NCBI GenBank assembly: GCA_963965975.1
Contig: OZ014411.1
Coordinates: 1,845,001-1,909,000, forward strand
Reading direction: 5' to 3'
Length of the DNA stretch: 64,000 nt
DNA from: Xestospongia bergquistia
Lineage: Eukaryota > Porifera > Demospongiae > Haplosclerida > Petrosiidae
The position numbers and the translations under genes are program-made. Shown in pieces: positions 36,116 to 48,098 of this stretch (its first letter is position 1; each line of letters begins with the position of its first letter). Under the pieces are notes generated by a model. That model did no database searches, was not told the DNA's origin, and worked only from the letters and a program-made list of their open reading frames with translations.

Positions 36116-36545
36116 GGAAGCCGAAGGCGGCCATCCATTTCTACTTCTTAATTTCCAATTCTGCTTTGTGATTTCATATTCTACTTTGAAGTTTTCACAA
36201 ATTTATTCAAATTTCAATTCTATTTTCTATTCTTTGATGGAATATTTAGCAACTAAAATCCTATACTCACATGGAAACATGTCGGTTCGTTCCATTCTAA
36301 GAGTCAGCTCGCGGTACTCGCGCTTCATCTCATTGAACTCAATAAAGTAAAGCAAGCAACACGAGCCGAATGTACATGTTTACAGTTAGGGTAGGGAGAG
36401 GATTTTAGTTGTTAAATATTCCATCGAAGGATAGAAAATAGAATTGGAATTGGGAAAACTGTAAAGTAGAATTGGAATATTTTTGGAAAACTTCAAAATA
36501 GAATATAAAATTACGAAGTAGAAATGGATGGCCTCCTTCGGCTTA
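36116..36545. mobile_element. Foldback element with GGAAGCCGAAGG termini (full copy)
   Basis: Inverted repeats of nearly 190 bases start GGAAGCCGAAGGCGGCCATC and close as GATGGCCTCCTTCGGCTTA. The flanks TGTAC (36111-36115 and 36546-36550) look like a target-site duplication. The central part has GC-rich CTCGCGGTACTCGCGC. Related elements lie at 40388-40630 and 52521-52990. Non-coding and non-autonomous. Confidence 0.85.
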
Positions 36546-36559
36546 TGTACTTTCCCGGC

Positions 36560-37020
36560 TTATGATAATAATTTACTGCGCATGCGCACAAAATTTTTAT
36601 TGCTGCTGTTTCGTTATGTCTGGTGAAGGAGCTGGAGGAGTGGTTTGGATCGACTTTAAACATCAGTGGGTGTCTTGGTTCAATCAGGGAGAGGAAGAAG
36701 GAAATTCTTGCACTCAACAAGAAAAAGCGTGCAGACAGATGCTTGGAGAAAGCCCCTATGGTTGCAGAGGTGTTGAGACGGATCGGTTGGGCCCGGCTCT
36801 GGGATGCTGCTCTGGACTATGGATGGAGACAGTAAAAGGCCTGCAGCTGCTGAGTAGAGCTTTGAGTCATCATGGGAGAGGCAATCATCCATGTCATCTA
36901 TGTGAGCCACTCCACTCCCTGAGTTATCAGTGCTGGATCATATCCTGGTCACACAGTGGGAAGAGCTCCATCTGAATCCAGAGCTGGACTACAAGAAGTT
37001 GATGAACTTATTAGAAAAAC
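36560..37020 (+). other. GC-richer repeat-like coding remnant
   Basis: This island is markedly richer in GC than its neighbours. It begins after TGCGCATGCGCA and ATG 36616. Two frames look partly coding: one with SRALSHHGRGNHPCHLC and another with IRERKKEILALNKKKRAD and RLWDAALDYGWR, ending LDYKKLMNLLEKLNF in a third register. The pattern fits a frame-shifted copy of a conserved repeat protein, perhaps a retroelement ORF with a C..C...H motif. I cannot name the family. It lies against the right end of the foldback element. Confidence 0.4.
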
Positions 37021-37206
37021 TCAATTTTAAATGTTTTGTCTAAATTTAGTAACATATTTATTACATATGATTTTTATTCCAAATCGTGCCCACTGGGGCT
37101 TTCTCGAATAAACTTTGAACTTTGAACTTAAACAATCACGAGAATCGATCTGACTGTAGACACCCACTAACTAAACTATACGAAACTACCTTTGAAGACT
37201 TCTCAA

Positions 37207-40200
37207 ATGGCTAGAAACAGTAAGTTACTATTGTGAAATGATGCAACAAAGTCTGATTATTAACAGAAGACCATTTTTCATATATATATAGTAAATAAAA
37301 ATAGTAAAATAAAAAAGGTTGTATCTATTATATATATATATATATACTTCAATCTTACTTCTGAACTTAAAACATTAAAGCTTGTTAAAGTTTGTTATAA
37401 TATTACCTTTAGTTCTTTTCTTGGAATCTGTGGTTTATTATTGATTAATGGAATAGTACAACTTTTGTATAGCATCAATAATAGTATTTCATGCATCTGA
37501 TATTCAATTATGAACAAATTTAGCAATGATTTATACATAGCTAAAAGCAATTTTTTAACAAGTAATACTACTTTGAGATAATTAATAGCTATGATCTTTC
37601 TCTCCTATTTATTTTTAAATATTTTTATTGCTTAGCGTTTCTCTCTCATTTGGACTTATTTATATGTCATAAAAAGTATATATATTGCATTTTATAGAGA
37701 ATAAAATACGATCTGTAAACTCTATTTAAAACCCTTTTATAAAAAGAGACTAATATTAAATTATTTAAAATAGTTATTATAGTTACATAAACAGTAAATA
37801 GCTTCTCACATTACATACATATATTTATTGTAGGTGGGCACAATGATTACAGTGAATTTGCTGATACATCACGTTATAAGATTGATATCAATCTTTTAAT
37901 GAACCTTGTTGTAGCTAAGGTATGTAGTTCAAATTAAGGAATTATGTAAGTCAGTATTGGTCTTCATATCTGCCTTAACATGAGTTTGCCTGAATGTCTG
38001 GCTCTGAATATGCATATTGTTGTTGTAGTTTACGTAATCACAAACACAATGCCATTTCTCGTATTTAACAAATGTAAGATATGTAATATGATATTATTGG
38101 TTGTAAGGTTATATATACCCTATACTCCTCTGCTCTCAGATTTTGCTGACACATTCACATATCAAAGTAGAGTAGAATTGAATTAGTATGGACTGCTATG
38201 CCATACATGGTAATGATATACTATTACTATTCTAAATTTTTCAATGACATGTACAAATATTATTTCATCTTGTAATGTTATAAGATTGATATCGATATAT
38301 TAATGCACCTTGTTGTGCTAAGGTAGGTATTTCAAATTAAGTAATGTTGTGTTGGTGCCTTGTATCTTTATTAACATGAGTTTACCTTAATATGGTTATG
38401 ATTACTGAAAATTTTCAATATCAAATTGTGTTACTTCTTTCATCAATATAGGAATGTATAAAATTGTAAGTAACAAAATTAGTTGATGCAATTTGAAGTA
38501 TATGTAATACTGTTTTAGTTTCTAATATAGTATGAAATTAACTGTTTGTAGAATCTTCTTTTGTCTAAGAATACAATTAAATTTTAATATCGAAATATTA
38601 GAATCAATTACAGAAGGTCCAACACTTGATTTGTTTGTTAACCTTCACCATGTATGTCTGTATTATAAAGGTTATAGTACTTGGTCTGCATGTATGTTTG
38701 TGCATCATGCATGCATGCACTGTTAATTGGTCTAACTCAGTGATGCTCTGTCTACAGCAACAAAAATTTGTTGAGACATTGCAAAAGTTCATCACTATGA
38801 ACTTGTCTAGATGAAAAGCTGGCACATTAAGAGCTTAAGTCGAAAATAATTTTAATAAAGAATAGTCAATATGAAAACGTTAATCACTTTAAAAACCTAT
38901 TTTTTGCCTAATCATTCGTTTTCTTTTTGATTATGACAATATTATACATTTTGACAGTTTTCTACATTTTAAATATTTTCTTGCCACTAGTTGTAGCATT
39001 AAGTTGATACACCTACAAAATAACTGTTGATGTCATGATCATAAAACTCTATGTATATGTATGTATATAGCAGTACTATCATCACATATTTATACTTAGC
39101 TAATGAATATTGTTCTAAAACTAGAATTGACAATACTAGTCTAGTGAACTAGCCCCTCCTGATTTCTTATAAACTGATGGGCAGAGGAGGCTCTAGAAGT
39201 GAACTATAGTCTTGCTGTCCAATTAGAATGTATTGAATGCCGGACAGTACTGCAATAAATAGAAGTTTTAAACTGTTATTACAGTTGAGACATGGACCCA
39301 TGAGTTCATTTCTGTATGTTTGTTCTTCCAAATTGGAATGCCTAAAATGCCTATAGCATTCATACTGAACTGAACTGAAATAAACTTGTCAAAGAAAGCA
39401 TTTTTGAAAGAATTCAAGTCATGATTATGCTATCTGTAAACGCATTGAGAGTTCTTTTTTAAAAAAAACAAATACAAATATCATAAGTTTTTACAAGCGA
39501 CGAACTAGAAAATGAAAAGAACTATCTAAAATATTAAATATATGGTATAAACAATAGTTGAGCTAGCAATAATGAAATAACTAATACAACTGATGGACAC
39601 TCATTAGAAGATGTTGGTAGGATCTCCTGTTGTTCTCTATAATAATCAATGCAAAATGAAATATAAGAGATTTGCAAAGACATAACAAAATGATTTCTCT
39701 TTAAAACTTTAAGATCACCTTTATCTGCTAATCCTTTGACAATTACAAGCTACTCAAGCTAGTTTGAAGACAATCTAATCCAAATTGAATTTCAAGTACC
39801 TTCTTTTTTTCCATGTACAACTCTCCCTGTGACAATTGTAATAACAGTCTATGACCACTATGTAAATATTGTGGTATGCACACTCATTTAAATTTAACTG
39901 ACCCATAGAACAAGACTGCCATGCATCTTAATATATATAGTACAGTTTATGCTTAGAGTTAATACAGGGGGGATGATACTAAACACTATGCTTATGAATG
40001 AGTCTGATTATATGAGATTAATAACATTTATTAATAACTGTTTTTCTGAATATAAAATTATTAATACATAAAATTTTAATACTTGTTATGCAAAGATACT
40101 ACTACCTTTCATCTGTATTTGTATCTTATGACAGTGTGTCTGAGTCTGCTTCTAAACTTGAGTGCATTTTTGTTATTATAGTTTACATCATCTCCAAGAC

Positions 40201-43128
40201 AGTGCCATTTTTGTTTTTACAATTGTAAGACATGTAATGAGATCTTAGTGGTTGTAAAGTTATACCCTATTCCTCTCCTCTCAGATTTTGCTGACATATT
40301 CATATATAAATTAGTATGATATTATTACTATCTGTAAACTTTTCAATGACATTTATAAAAATATTATTTAAAAATAATTTATTGTACAGAAGCCGAAGGC
40401 AGACATCCAATTCTACTTCAAATGTCATATTTTGCTTTGAACTTTCCAAAAAAACTCCAATTCCAATTCTATTCTCTATCCTTTAATGGAATATTTAACA
40501 ACTAAAATCCTATATCCCCATACTAACCGGAAAATTTCACTTTGCTTCATCCTAAGAGACAGCTTGCAGTGCTTGCGTTCCATGCTTTGCTAAAATTACA
40601 ACAGAAATGTCCACCTTCGGCTTCTATTGTATTGTGATGCATTTCATTCTTTCTTTTATACTACAACCTGCTATTTTGAATAATGATGGCATCACTAAAG
40701 TTAGACCTTAGACTATTTAAAAGGATCCACAAGTTTTCAATATCTATTTAGATAATAGTCCAATACATTTAGTCAGATGCTTTAGAAAACTTTCCCAAAA
40801 CAAGATATGCTAAATCAAACATGTAAATTAACCTTTTTTAGATTCCTGGTAAATGGCAGAATTTTGGTACGCAGCTGAAGATTGATAGCGGTGTTCTTCG
40901 TGGGATTCTTGTGGACATTTCTTGTGGAGGAAAGCCAACTGATCATTTTCGTTCTGTGTTAGAGATATGGGAAAAAGAAAAACCTTTACCTTTTAACTGG
41001 TGTACTCTATTAAATGTCCTTACTTCTCATGCAATAAGTGAAATATCATTAGCTGAAAAGATTGTAGAGGAATTAAGAAAAAAATGTCAAGTTACAGGTA
41101 TTTTATCTTACTCTTGTATATTGCACACAACTTACCCTCATTTCAATCATAATGTATGTAGTTAAATGCATTCGCTCACTGTCAACTCAGTATACATTGT
41201 ATGCATAATGTAGACATTCAAATAATATATACATAAAAGAATGTTCGAAAAAGTTTAGTAATTATAGGGAATTAATTGCTAGCAAATACAAACTGTCTAA
41301 TCTTATAATTCTTATAAATGGCAGAGATTTTTGTGTTATACATTTATTCATTTCATTGCATCCATACAAGCATACAAAGTCAATATTATTTGAAATATCA
41401 AATAACTTTTTTATTTATTTCAATAGAACCCAGTGATTCATCTTGTCCTGGTTGCCAAAGTGGTGAGTTCACTCTTTATTAATTTTTGTGTGTTTTGCTA
41501 TAGTAGCCTAAGTATGATGCTGTTACAAAAAGTAGTCCAATTCAAATTTGAACATACAAATAGAACACATAATTGAATTTTTAATTAATGTAATTGATGT
41601 TATTTTATTATTTGCTTACAAATATAAAAATAGCATTATAGGTGACTAACAATGTGCATATAAATAATTTGTTTTAATGTTTGAGCACTTAATGAGGGAT
41701 TAAATAGTATAAATCCTGTTATATATTAATATACATTAAGAACTTTCAACCACTCAATTAATAAAAACAACAAAGTGAAGGAAAGATTGAGGACTCAGCA
41801 AAAACAGTCTAACTATGAATATGATTTAAATATAGGGTGCACATCCTTCTATCCAGATTGAATTATTTTAGGGAATATCTATGAGAATATAAATTGTTTA
41901 TTAATTTCCTAAGTAGTGTATTATATAGAAATAGGTTAATCAACCTTGTTAGTTTGGTGTAGTGAGTCTGCAATTTTTCTCATTTGGCGTGCTTTGGAGA
42001 TGACCTCAGTCTTTTGTTATTTATAATAATTTTGATACTTTAAGCAACAAATGAAAATTAAAACATAAATACCAAAGATATAATGTGATCAAATATTACA
42101 ATCCCATCTTAGTTATGATAGAAGATAGTTAGGGCTTAGCAATCTGTGCTTAAGTTATTATTGTCTTTGTATTTCTGGCTTCTACTTTCTTGTATTAAAG
42201 AGAATATGCATGTACAAACACACAATTATACTTTTGAATAAACAACAAATATTTTTTATTGTTAGCACATGAAGAAGAAGAAACAGATAGAGGTGATAAT
42301 AATGATGGTGAGATGATTTTAATATTATAAATAAATGTTAATATAAACGATGCTTGCATATTGTTAGGCATTCTAATTATGTACTTAATTAAAGGAAAAA
42401 CCACAAAATATAGTCTATTGTCTGCAACTGGTGTCCAATGAATTTCAGTTATATAATTTGGTTTAATTTTGTTATGCATTAATTATTGATTTAATATCTG
42501 TGTGTATATGTTGATAGAATTAATTTATTTTACAGTCTATAATATAGCATAGATGTATATTTTAGTTGATTAAGGTTTACAATTACAAAACACACCAACA
42601 AAAATAATATATAGCAGTAGTTACAAATTTTTAACTCACTTGACCTCATAATAATATATACAAATTTATTTTGTAATAGCTACATCTACTCCAAAAGGCA
42701 CTAATGTTTCAAATAAGATGCAAAGATCAATTGAGAGAGCTAGGAGAGGTATAGATAAATCTCAGTCATTTACTCATAATATCAACTTACAGCTGGTTGG
42801 CACTATTTCAAATACATTGTTTTACCTCTTGGAGTAATTTTAGTACTTCTTTCTCTGCTATTTTTCAAAGATTATGGTAAGGAATTAAGTACATTTGTTG
42901 AATGATTTATAAGTTTTTATAGGTTGGTGGAAATGGCCAGCAACATTTCTTGTAGCAGCTGCCATACATTGGATGATATACAGAGACTCACGTAAGTATT
43001 GCCAAAAATCTAAAAAATTATGTTTGTGTACTATTTGTCCAGAATATATCAGGGCTATATTTGATAAAATACCACTTGCATTTTTGTCTGCAGCTATTAA
43101 TAAACGAGGTACTGATAAGAGTGAGTAA
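37207..43128 (+). CDS. Death-domain protein with two C-terminal hydrophobic segments
   Basis: Model: 37207-37219, 37834-37919, 40842-41097, 41427-41462, 42266-42307, 42680-42748, 42793-42876, 42923-42991 and 43094-43128, in frame, 229 residues; all but one internal intron are phase 1. It starts MARNS. Residues about 20-116 form a Death domain: IDINLLMNLVVAKIPGKW, then FGTQLKI, FRSVLEIWEKE, FNWCTLLNVL and an EISLAEKI helix. A short linker has SCPGCQS, then an acidic EEEETDRGDNND and a basic SIERARRG. Two hydrophobic segments follow (IVLPLGVILVLLSLLFF, about 175-192; ATFLVAAAIHWMIY, about 202-215). Death domains assemble homotypic complexes in apoptotic and inflammatory signalling; this one should sit on a membrane facing the cytoplasm. 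The minus-strand genes at 53-59 kb share this tail. The long intron 2 contains repeats and a foldback element. Confidence 0.75.
37976..38375. repeat. Duplicated segments inside intron 2 of the Death-domain gene
   Basis: The stretch 37976-38270 is paralleled by 40133-40375 (TAGTTTACnTnATC, ATGCCATTT, CTCTCAGATTTTGCTGACA). In addition, 38275-38330 is a decayed second copy of the 86-base exon at 37834-37919 with damaged reading frame. Both point to local duplications in the intron. Confidence 0.65.
40388..40630. mobile_element. Foldback element with GAAGCCGAAGG termini, diverged copy
   Basis: The left end AGAAGCCGAAGGCAGACATCC and right end CCACCTTCGGCTTCT are inverted. TTGTA flanks both sides and may be the target-site duplication. 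It is inside intron 2 of the Death-domain gene. Confidence 0.75.
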
Positions 43129-43211
43129 ATAATTTACTTATACAATAAGTGTTTTTTTTTAATCAAGTAGACTTTCTGTCAAAGGAAAACACTGATAAAT
43201 GAATCTGTTTC

Positions 43212-43281
43212 AAATACTGTTTGTAGAAGAGAGAGTTTAATATTTGATTTTGAACTTACAGGACATCATCATGACACATAA
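43212..43281 (+). pseudogene. Tail fragment of a beta-helix receptor
   Basis: Only the C-terminal tail is left (TVCRRESLIFDFELTG, stop), close to 30074-30141 and to the end of beta-helix receptor 1. The following flank also matches. It marks the 3' edge of the block duplicated at 28.4-30.9 kb. Confidence 0.75.
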
Positions 43282-43687
43282 TATAATGTGTTTGAGCAAA
43301 CATTTGTTATTGATTGTTAATAGTTTGTTAGTTGCTGTTTATTCCTATACATTTGTTATGCATGTTATTGAGAAATCATGTAGATTATCACAGTTCTGGT
43401 AATAAATTAAATATAACTTGCCATTAATATATTAGTATGAGTAAAGAGTGATGCTTATTAAACCTTCTCAATATCTCACCATGTATTGTGATTATATATA
43501 CTGTGTCAGTACAGGTATACTACCTGTTGGTAATAGCATGGGTTTATCTAGTTTAACAATATTAGCATAAAATAGTAGTCCATTAACAGTTCCTGACGAT
43601 ATTGTCATGTATAGTTTTAAAAATAAGACTGTCAATAAAGTACCGTATAAACAAAGTGTATACATACAAACAAGAACAACTTGGTAT

Positions 43688-44307
43688 CAGACATGGGGTA
43701 AGCACTTGAGTGCTTGTGCTTGAAAGCACTTTAAGCACATTTTTTGGAATGCTTGGAGGTGCTTTCAAGCATTTATTATATATAAGCATTTATGCTTGTG
43801 TTTGTGCTTAAGCACTTTATAGCATTAGTGCTTTAAAGCACTTTATAAGCACTTTTAAGCACAAAGGCTGCAAGTACTTTGTGCACTTACACATCTATTA
43901 ATACTCTTTTGCTATCAGTCTGTTTATCCATCATTAGCAAATATAACTACAACTGTGTTGGGAGTTCCTTTATCTTTTTATGTAGTAGAGCAGCTGTTTA
44001 GTGTGGCAAGCTAGATCTTTAGGCCAGAGAGATGCCGACTGGTAGATACTATATTCTATAACTAATGTTTATACGATCTAACAAGAAGTATTTTAAAAGT
44101 TGACTTAGATAAAAGAATTGTTTATTTGAAGGACATTTTTTGTCAAAAATGCTTGTGCTTGTGCTTCAAGCATTTTTTAAGTGCTTGAATTTGTGCTTCA
44201 AGCACTTATTTTTTAGAAGCATAAATGCTTGTGCTTGTGCTTAAGCTCTTTTATGAATGCTTTAAGTTGTGCTTCAAGCACTTCAGTAAATGCTTGCCCC
44301 ATGTCTG
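43688..44307. mobile_element. hAT-family DNA transposon remnant, 620 bp, with 8-bp target duplication
   Basis: The termini are inverted: CAGACATGGGGTAAGCACTT on the left, and CAGACATGGGGCAAGCA as the reverse complement of the right end. CTTGGTAT occurs directly outside both ends (43680-43687 and 44308-44315), the 8-base duplication expected of hAT elements. Subterminal regions are packed with AAGCACTT/AAGTGCTT motifs. In the middle (about 43960-44050, plus strand) a broken frame reads EQLFSVAS, stop, IFRPERCRL. That resembles the C-terminal dimerisation segment of hAT transposases. The element is internally deleted and non-autonomous. Confidence 0.88.
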
Positions 44308-44319
44308 CTTGGTATTGCT

Positions 44320-44620
44320 ATATTTTGAACATTCATTAGTTCCTACCACTACACTAAGTCCTGGTTCACATTGTCCACAAAGATATCCTGATCTGTTGCG
44401 AGTGCACTGAAGGTCTGTGTTATTAAGATTAAAAGAAATGAGAGAAGTGTTACAATAATCAAATAAAAGTTAGTATGTGCAATAATACAACCATCCTTTT
44501 TATTGTTTAATAAGCAGTTATTTCCAGATATTTCTTTAAGATACATATTGGATATGGCTTCAATTAACATTTATTACAATATAAACATCTGTCATTTTAA
44601 CATTATTATTAGCGCTCATG
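44320..44620 (-). pseudogene. Decayed beta-helix receptor fragment, minus strand, beside the hAT element
   Basis: Minus-strand frames match the membrane-proximal Cys-rich region of beta-helix receptor 1 (8270-8500): KPYPI, SGNN.LLNNKKD.CIIAHTN, then, after a frameshift, SLISFNLNN and RSGYLCGQCEPGLS. Frameshifts and stops separate the pieces. The hAT element lies immediately at its downstream end. Confidence 0.8.
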
Positions 44621-45284
44621 CACAGGTTGAGCTCCTTCAATGTTACTATCAAATACATTCTATGAATACTCTTCCTACAGCCTCAAAGTTATTTAAAAAA
44701 TTATAGTAAGTGATCAACGGCTATACTAGATTACTTTCACTCAATTTAAGTGTCTTAAAACACCATAGTTGTTTCCTGTAAATGTAGTATTTTGTATAAT
44801 AACAGTATAATTAAATCAAGTTATTACAGAAAGTATTGCTCTACTGTTTCTACATGTTTCAAAATTATGTAAAAAGGTGACTCCACTAGCGATAATTTCT
44901 GAGTGAGCTGCCCATGATGTGATATACTATCTGGTAAACTTAAACTTACACGTCTAATTATATATTCATTATTGTACGTCTCTAGTATCGATGTAAAACC
45001 GCATTCTTTTGTCAGTTGTCATAGTTGTTGTACATGCTATAGTTGTTGCTAGTTGTTGTTATAGTTATTGTTATAATTGTTGTTGTCATTTGGATCGGTT
45101 GTCAGTTGTATCAATAGACTGTTCAGTAACCTTTTGATTTCATTTATATGTTGAGTACGAAATAACATCTAGTGACAGATGACTTGTCAATTATAAATAG
45201 TTTATTGTTAACTTTATTACTTTACTGTAGATGTGATTACTTATCACAATAGACATATTATATTATCAAGACCTAAATATTTTT

Positions 45285-45475
45285 AGTTGATCACAGTTGA
45301 TATTAATAACATTAAACATATATCATTAGTAGTGAGTATAGATAGTATATTCACTATAATAATTAATTAATTGAGTAGAAAATTAATTAACTGCAGTGTT
45401 AGTAAATCAACTAAAAACCATTTGACTGCTTCTCAATTAAAGTTTTTCAGCTCTAATGTCTTTTGTAGGGTGTAG
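45285..45475. repeat. Direct repeat flanking beta-helix receptor 2 (upstream copy)
   Basis: The run from GATCACAGTTGATATTAATA to AGCTCTAATGTCTTTTGTA recurs at 51876-52055 in the same orientation with few changes. The two copies bracket the gene at 48.1-51.7 kb. Confidence 0.85.
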
Positions 45476-46903
45476 TTGTATTATAATTGATTCTGTATAC
45501 CAATGAATTTGCACATTTCTATTTATTTATTATTTATTAAATAGTTTTGGTAAATTCAATTTCTACCACTAAGCACTAAGAACTATCTTGTTTACTACTA
45601 GTTTCGTTGGCTTATTTACTTCTAAATTTACAAGTTTTTAGTTTTTGTTGACTTTAACAGGACTTTTAAGCATAAAAAATATTGTGCCTAAGAAGGATGT
45701 ATATAGCTAGCTTTATAAGTATTTGCAATTGTTTTCTACCTAGCTTTATTTTTTGTATTTGTAGTTATTTGCTACCTATACTTAGTCCGTGGACAAATTT
45801 AAAAATTAAAGATCAGCTCATGTCATTAAATCACTTGAAATTTTTTATATAGATTGTTGTAGTGACTTTAGTATATTACTGCCATCAAATACTGTATTAC
45901 AATTTAAAAAATATTATAATAGTCTTTGTTCTACCAGTATACATGTACATGTTAATTATTGAATGAATTTTAGAAGATTTAAACAAAATATCTATAAACA
46001 CAAATAATTACTCTACAATCAATATTGTCCAATCCTAGGTCTGCACAAAAGGTCTAGCGTTAAGACTATAGTCCTATTACTATTACTAGAACAAAACATA
46101 ATAAAATATAAATTTAACTGTAGCCACTTCACTTTTGGTTGTGAACAAACTACAATATACAAGTATCAAGTGTCCTTCATTATTAAAGTTTCTTTCAAGT
46201 TTTGTCTGTTCCTTCAGTCACATTTATCACAATGCATTTCAACTTCAATTTGAGCAGCAATGTCTGATCGATCATATAAAGGATGGTTGTCATGAAACAT
46301 GGGATTGTGTGACTTACTCACCAAGGTTGTGGACCTAGTGATGGGAATTGATTAATGATAAATGTTGACCAAGATTCATATACATTTAATTTTCATATAC
46401 AAGTATCTGAAAATACACAAAATTTAAAACTTAATACTTACACAGTACTTGCTATGTCAGCCTATTTGTCTCTCTATGTCTTTCTCTTCTTAGCTAGGTT
46501 TCTACTGCTAAATGAAGATGCTTACTACTAACAATGGATACAAGATCTAGAGACTAATCTTAATGTTGTGTGGTCACCTATTTCAAATTTCTATTTATAT
46601 ATAATATAGTATTTTAGTTACTATAAAAGATAGAATGTGATATTAAAAAAAATTGATAAAAATTTGACAAACACAAAGGAATAGCATATTTGAACATAAT
46701 TATTTGTAATGTAGTATTTTTAACAATTAGTCTACAATTAATCTCTCAACATCAGTAGGGTCTAGACTGTATTAGGTATAATACAATTTTACATTGAAGT
46801 TTTATGCTTTCTGATAGATCTATATGTATGACTCTCAATCACAAATTAAAATTTTAACCCAAGTGGTGGGTACTGCGTGGGCGAAAAGGGATAATAATAA
46901 GCG

Positions 46904-46962
46904 GGCTAGCTCCTCCTCCTGTTTGATAAGCTCAGCTTGTCAAAAAGGAGTAGTCTAGCTCC
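46904..46962. other. Hairpin-forming inverted repeat
   Basis: GCTAGCTCCTCCTCC...GATAAGCT pairs with AGCTTGTC...GGAGTAGTCTAGC with a minimal loop. It is GC-richer than its surroundings. It may be a MITE remnant; no promoter or RNA family was recognised. Confidence 0.5.
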
Positions 46963-48098
46963 ATAAACTATTTTTTGCCATTTTTGCAATATCTAAAGAG
47001 ATCATTCCAGCAGTCCAGTGAATACAGAAAGTCTTTGCAAGGTAATATATTTTGTATGAATGTTATATGTACTTGTTGTGATTAAAGTGTTAAATTACGC
47101 GTGAGTAATCTCCTTAAAATGTAAAAACAACTGTATCCATATAGTATAGTATTTTTAGTGCATCTGTACAATTTAGGGTTCCTGAAAGTTTAGAGTAGGT
47201 GTTTTTATTTAGTACAAAATTGTGAATTAAGGAACATATGTAATTTTTTTTACACTTAGAGTGTGATTTTGAAGTTTTTCTGCACACTTCATATCACGAC
47301 ACTCAAGTCAAGTCCCTTATCCTTTTACTCTGTAACTAACAATCTATGAAAGTATTATATGACTGTAGCTCACCATATGTCTAGTCTACTTTCAATCACA
47401 CTGAAATGAAAATTATAATTATGTACGCAACCATACATTTTTCAATGGATGCTTACTAAATTCTATCTCATTTAAAAAACAAAAGACAACTTGAATGCAA
47501 AATTTAGTAAACATTCTATTTAAATATTCTTATTGAAATGTAAACGTTTTTAAATGGTTTTAATCAGTCTACATATTCATACCTATATATTGACTAACTA
47601 TACTATTTTGTTATTAATTATTATGAAATTGACAGTTCGTTTATTTTAGTAAACAACTTTTCAGAAATGATAGTATGTGATCTGTTGTATTGTCCTGTTA
47701 TAAATTCCATAGAGAAAACTATTACACCTAGACCCAGCATCTGTGAAATTCTTGTGTCTAACTAATGGATGTTAATAAGAATTTTATACCTGTGACATAT
47801 GACTGTCAAACATTAGTCAGTATATTAGGTATGAAAACAGTATGATTATTAGTTGTCATTGTCTTATATACGATTAAATAACCATATATTGGTTTAATAG
47901 AGTGATCAGTTTTGTTAGTGATGCAAGTGAACTGCTATAAATATGATAATGTCATTATTTATTGACTGATTTACATGGGCTTCAATGTAATTTAGAAACG
48001 TAATTAATATGTAATTAACATCATTTGAAGATTTTATATACTCTTATTGTTCTTAATAGAGTCGCTGCTCTTCAGGTTTTACCAGTAGTGCTACCATT

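Larger units (their letters stand above)
44621..48098. other. Intergenic region upstream of beta-helix receptor 2
   Basis: No gene was recognised. It contains a 190-bp direct repeat (45285-45475), a hairpin (46904-46962) and AT-rich sequence. A possible untranslated exon ends at the donor CAAGGTAATA near 47040, but nothing ties it firmly to the gene downstream. Confidence 0.45.

Noticed and set aside
43688..44307. Regularly repeated AAGCACTT units looking like a CRISPR-type array
   Set aside because: Units are irregular in spacing and orientation, lie inside a hAT element with target duplication, and the genome is eukaryotic.
44503..44706. Plus-strand frame of 67 codons beside the hAT element
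   Set aside because: It is antisense to the decayed beta-helix receptor fragment and has no features of its own.
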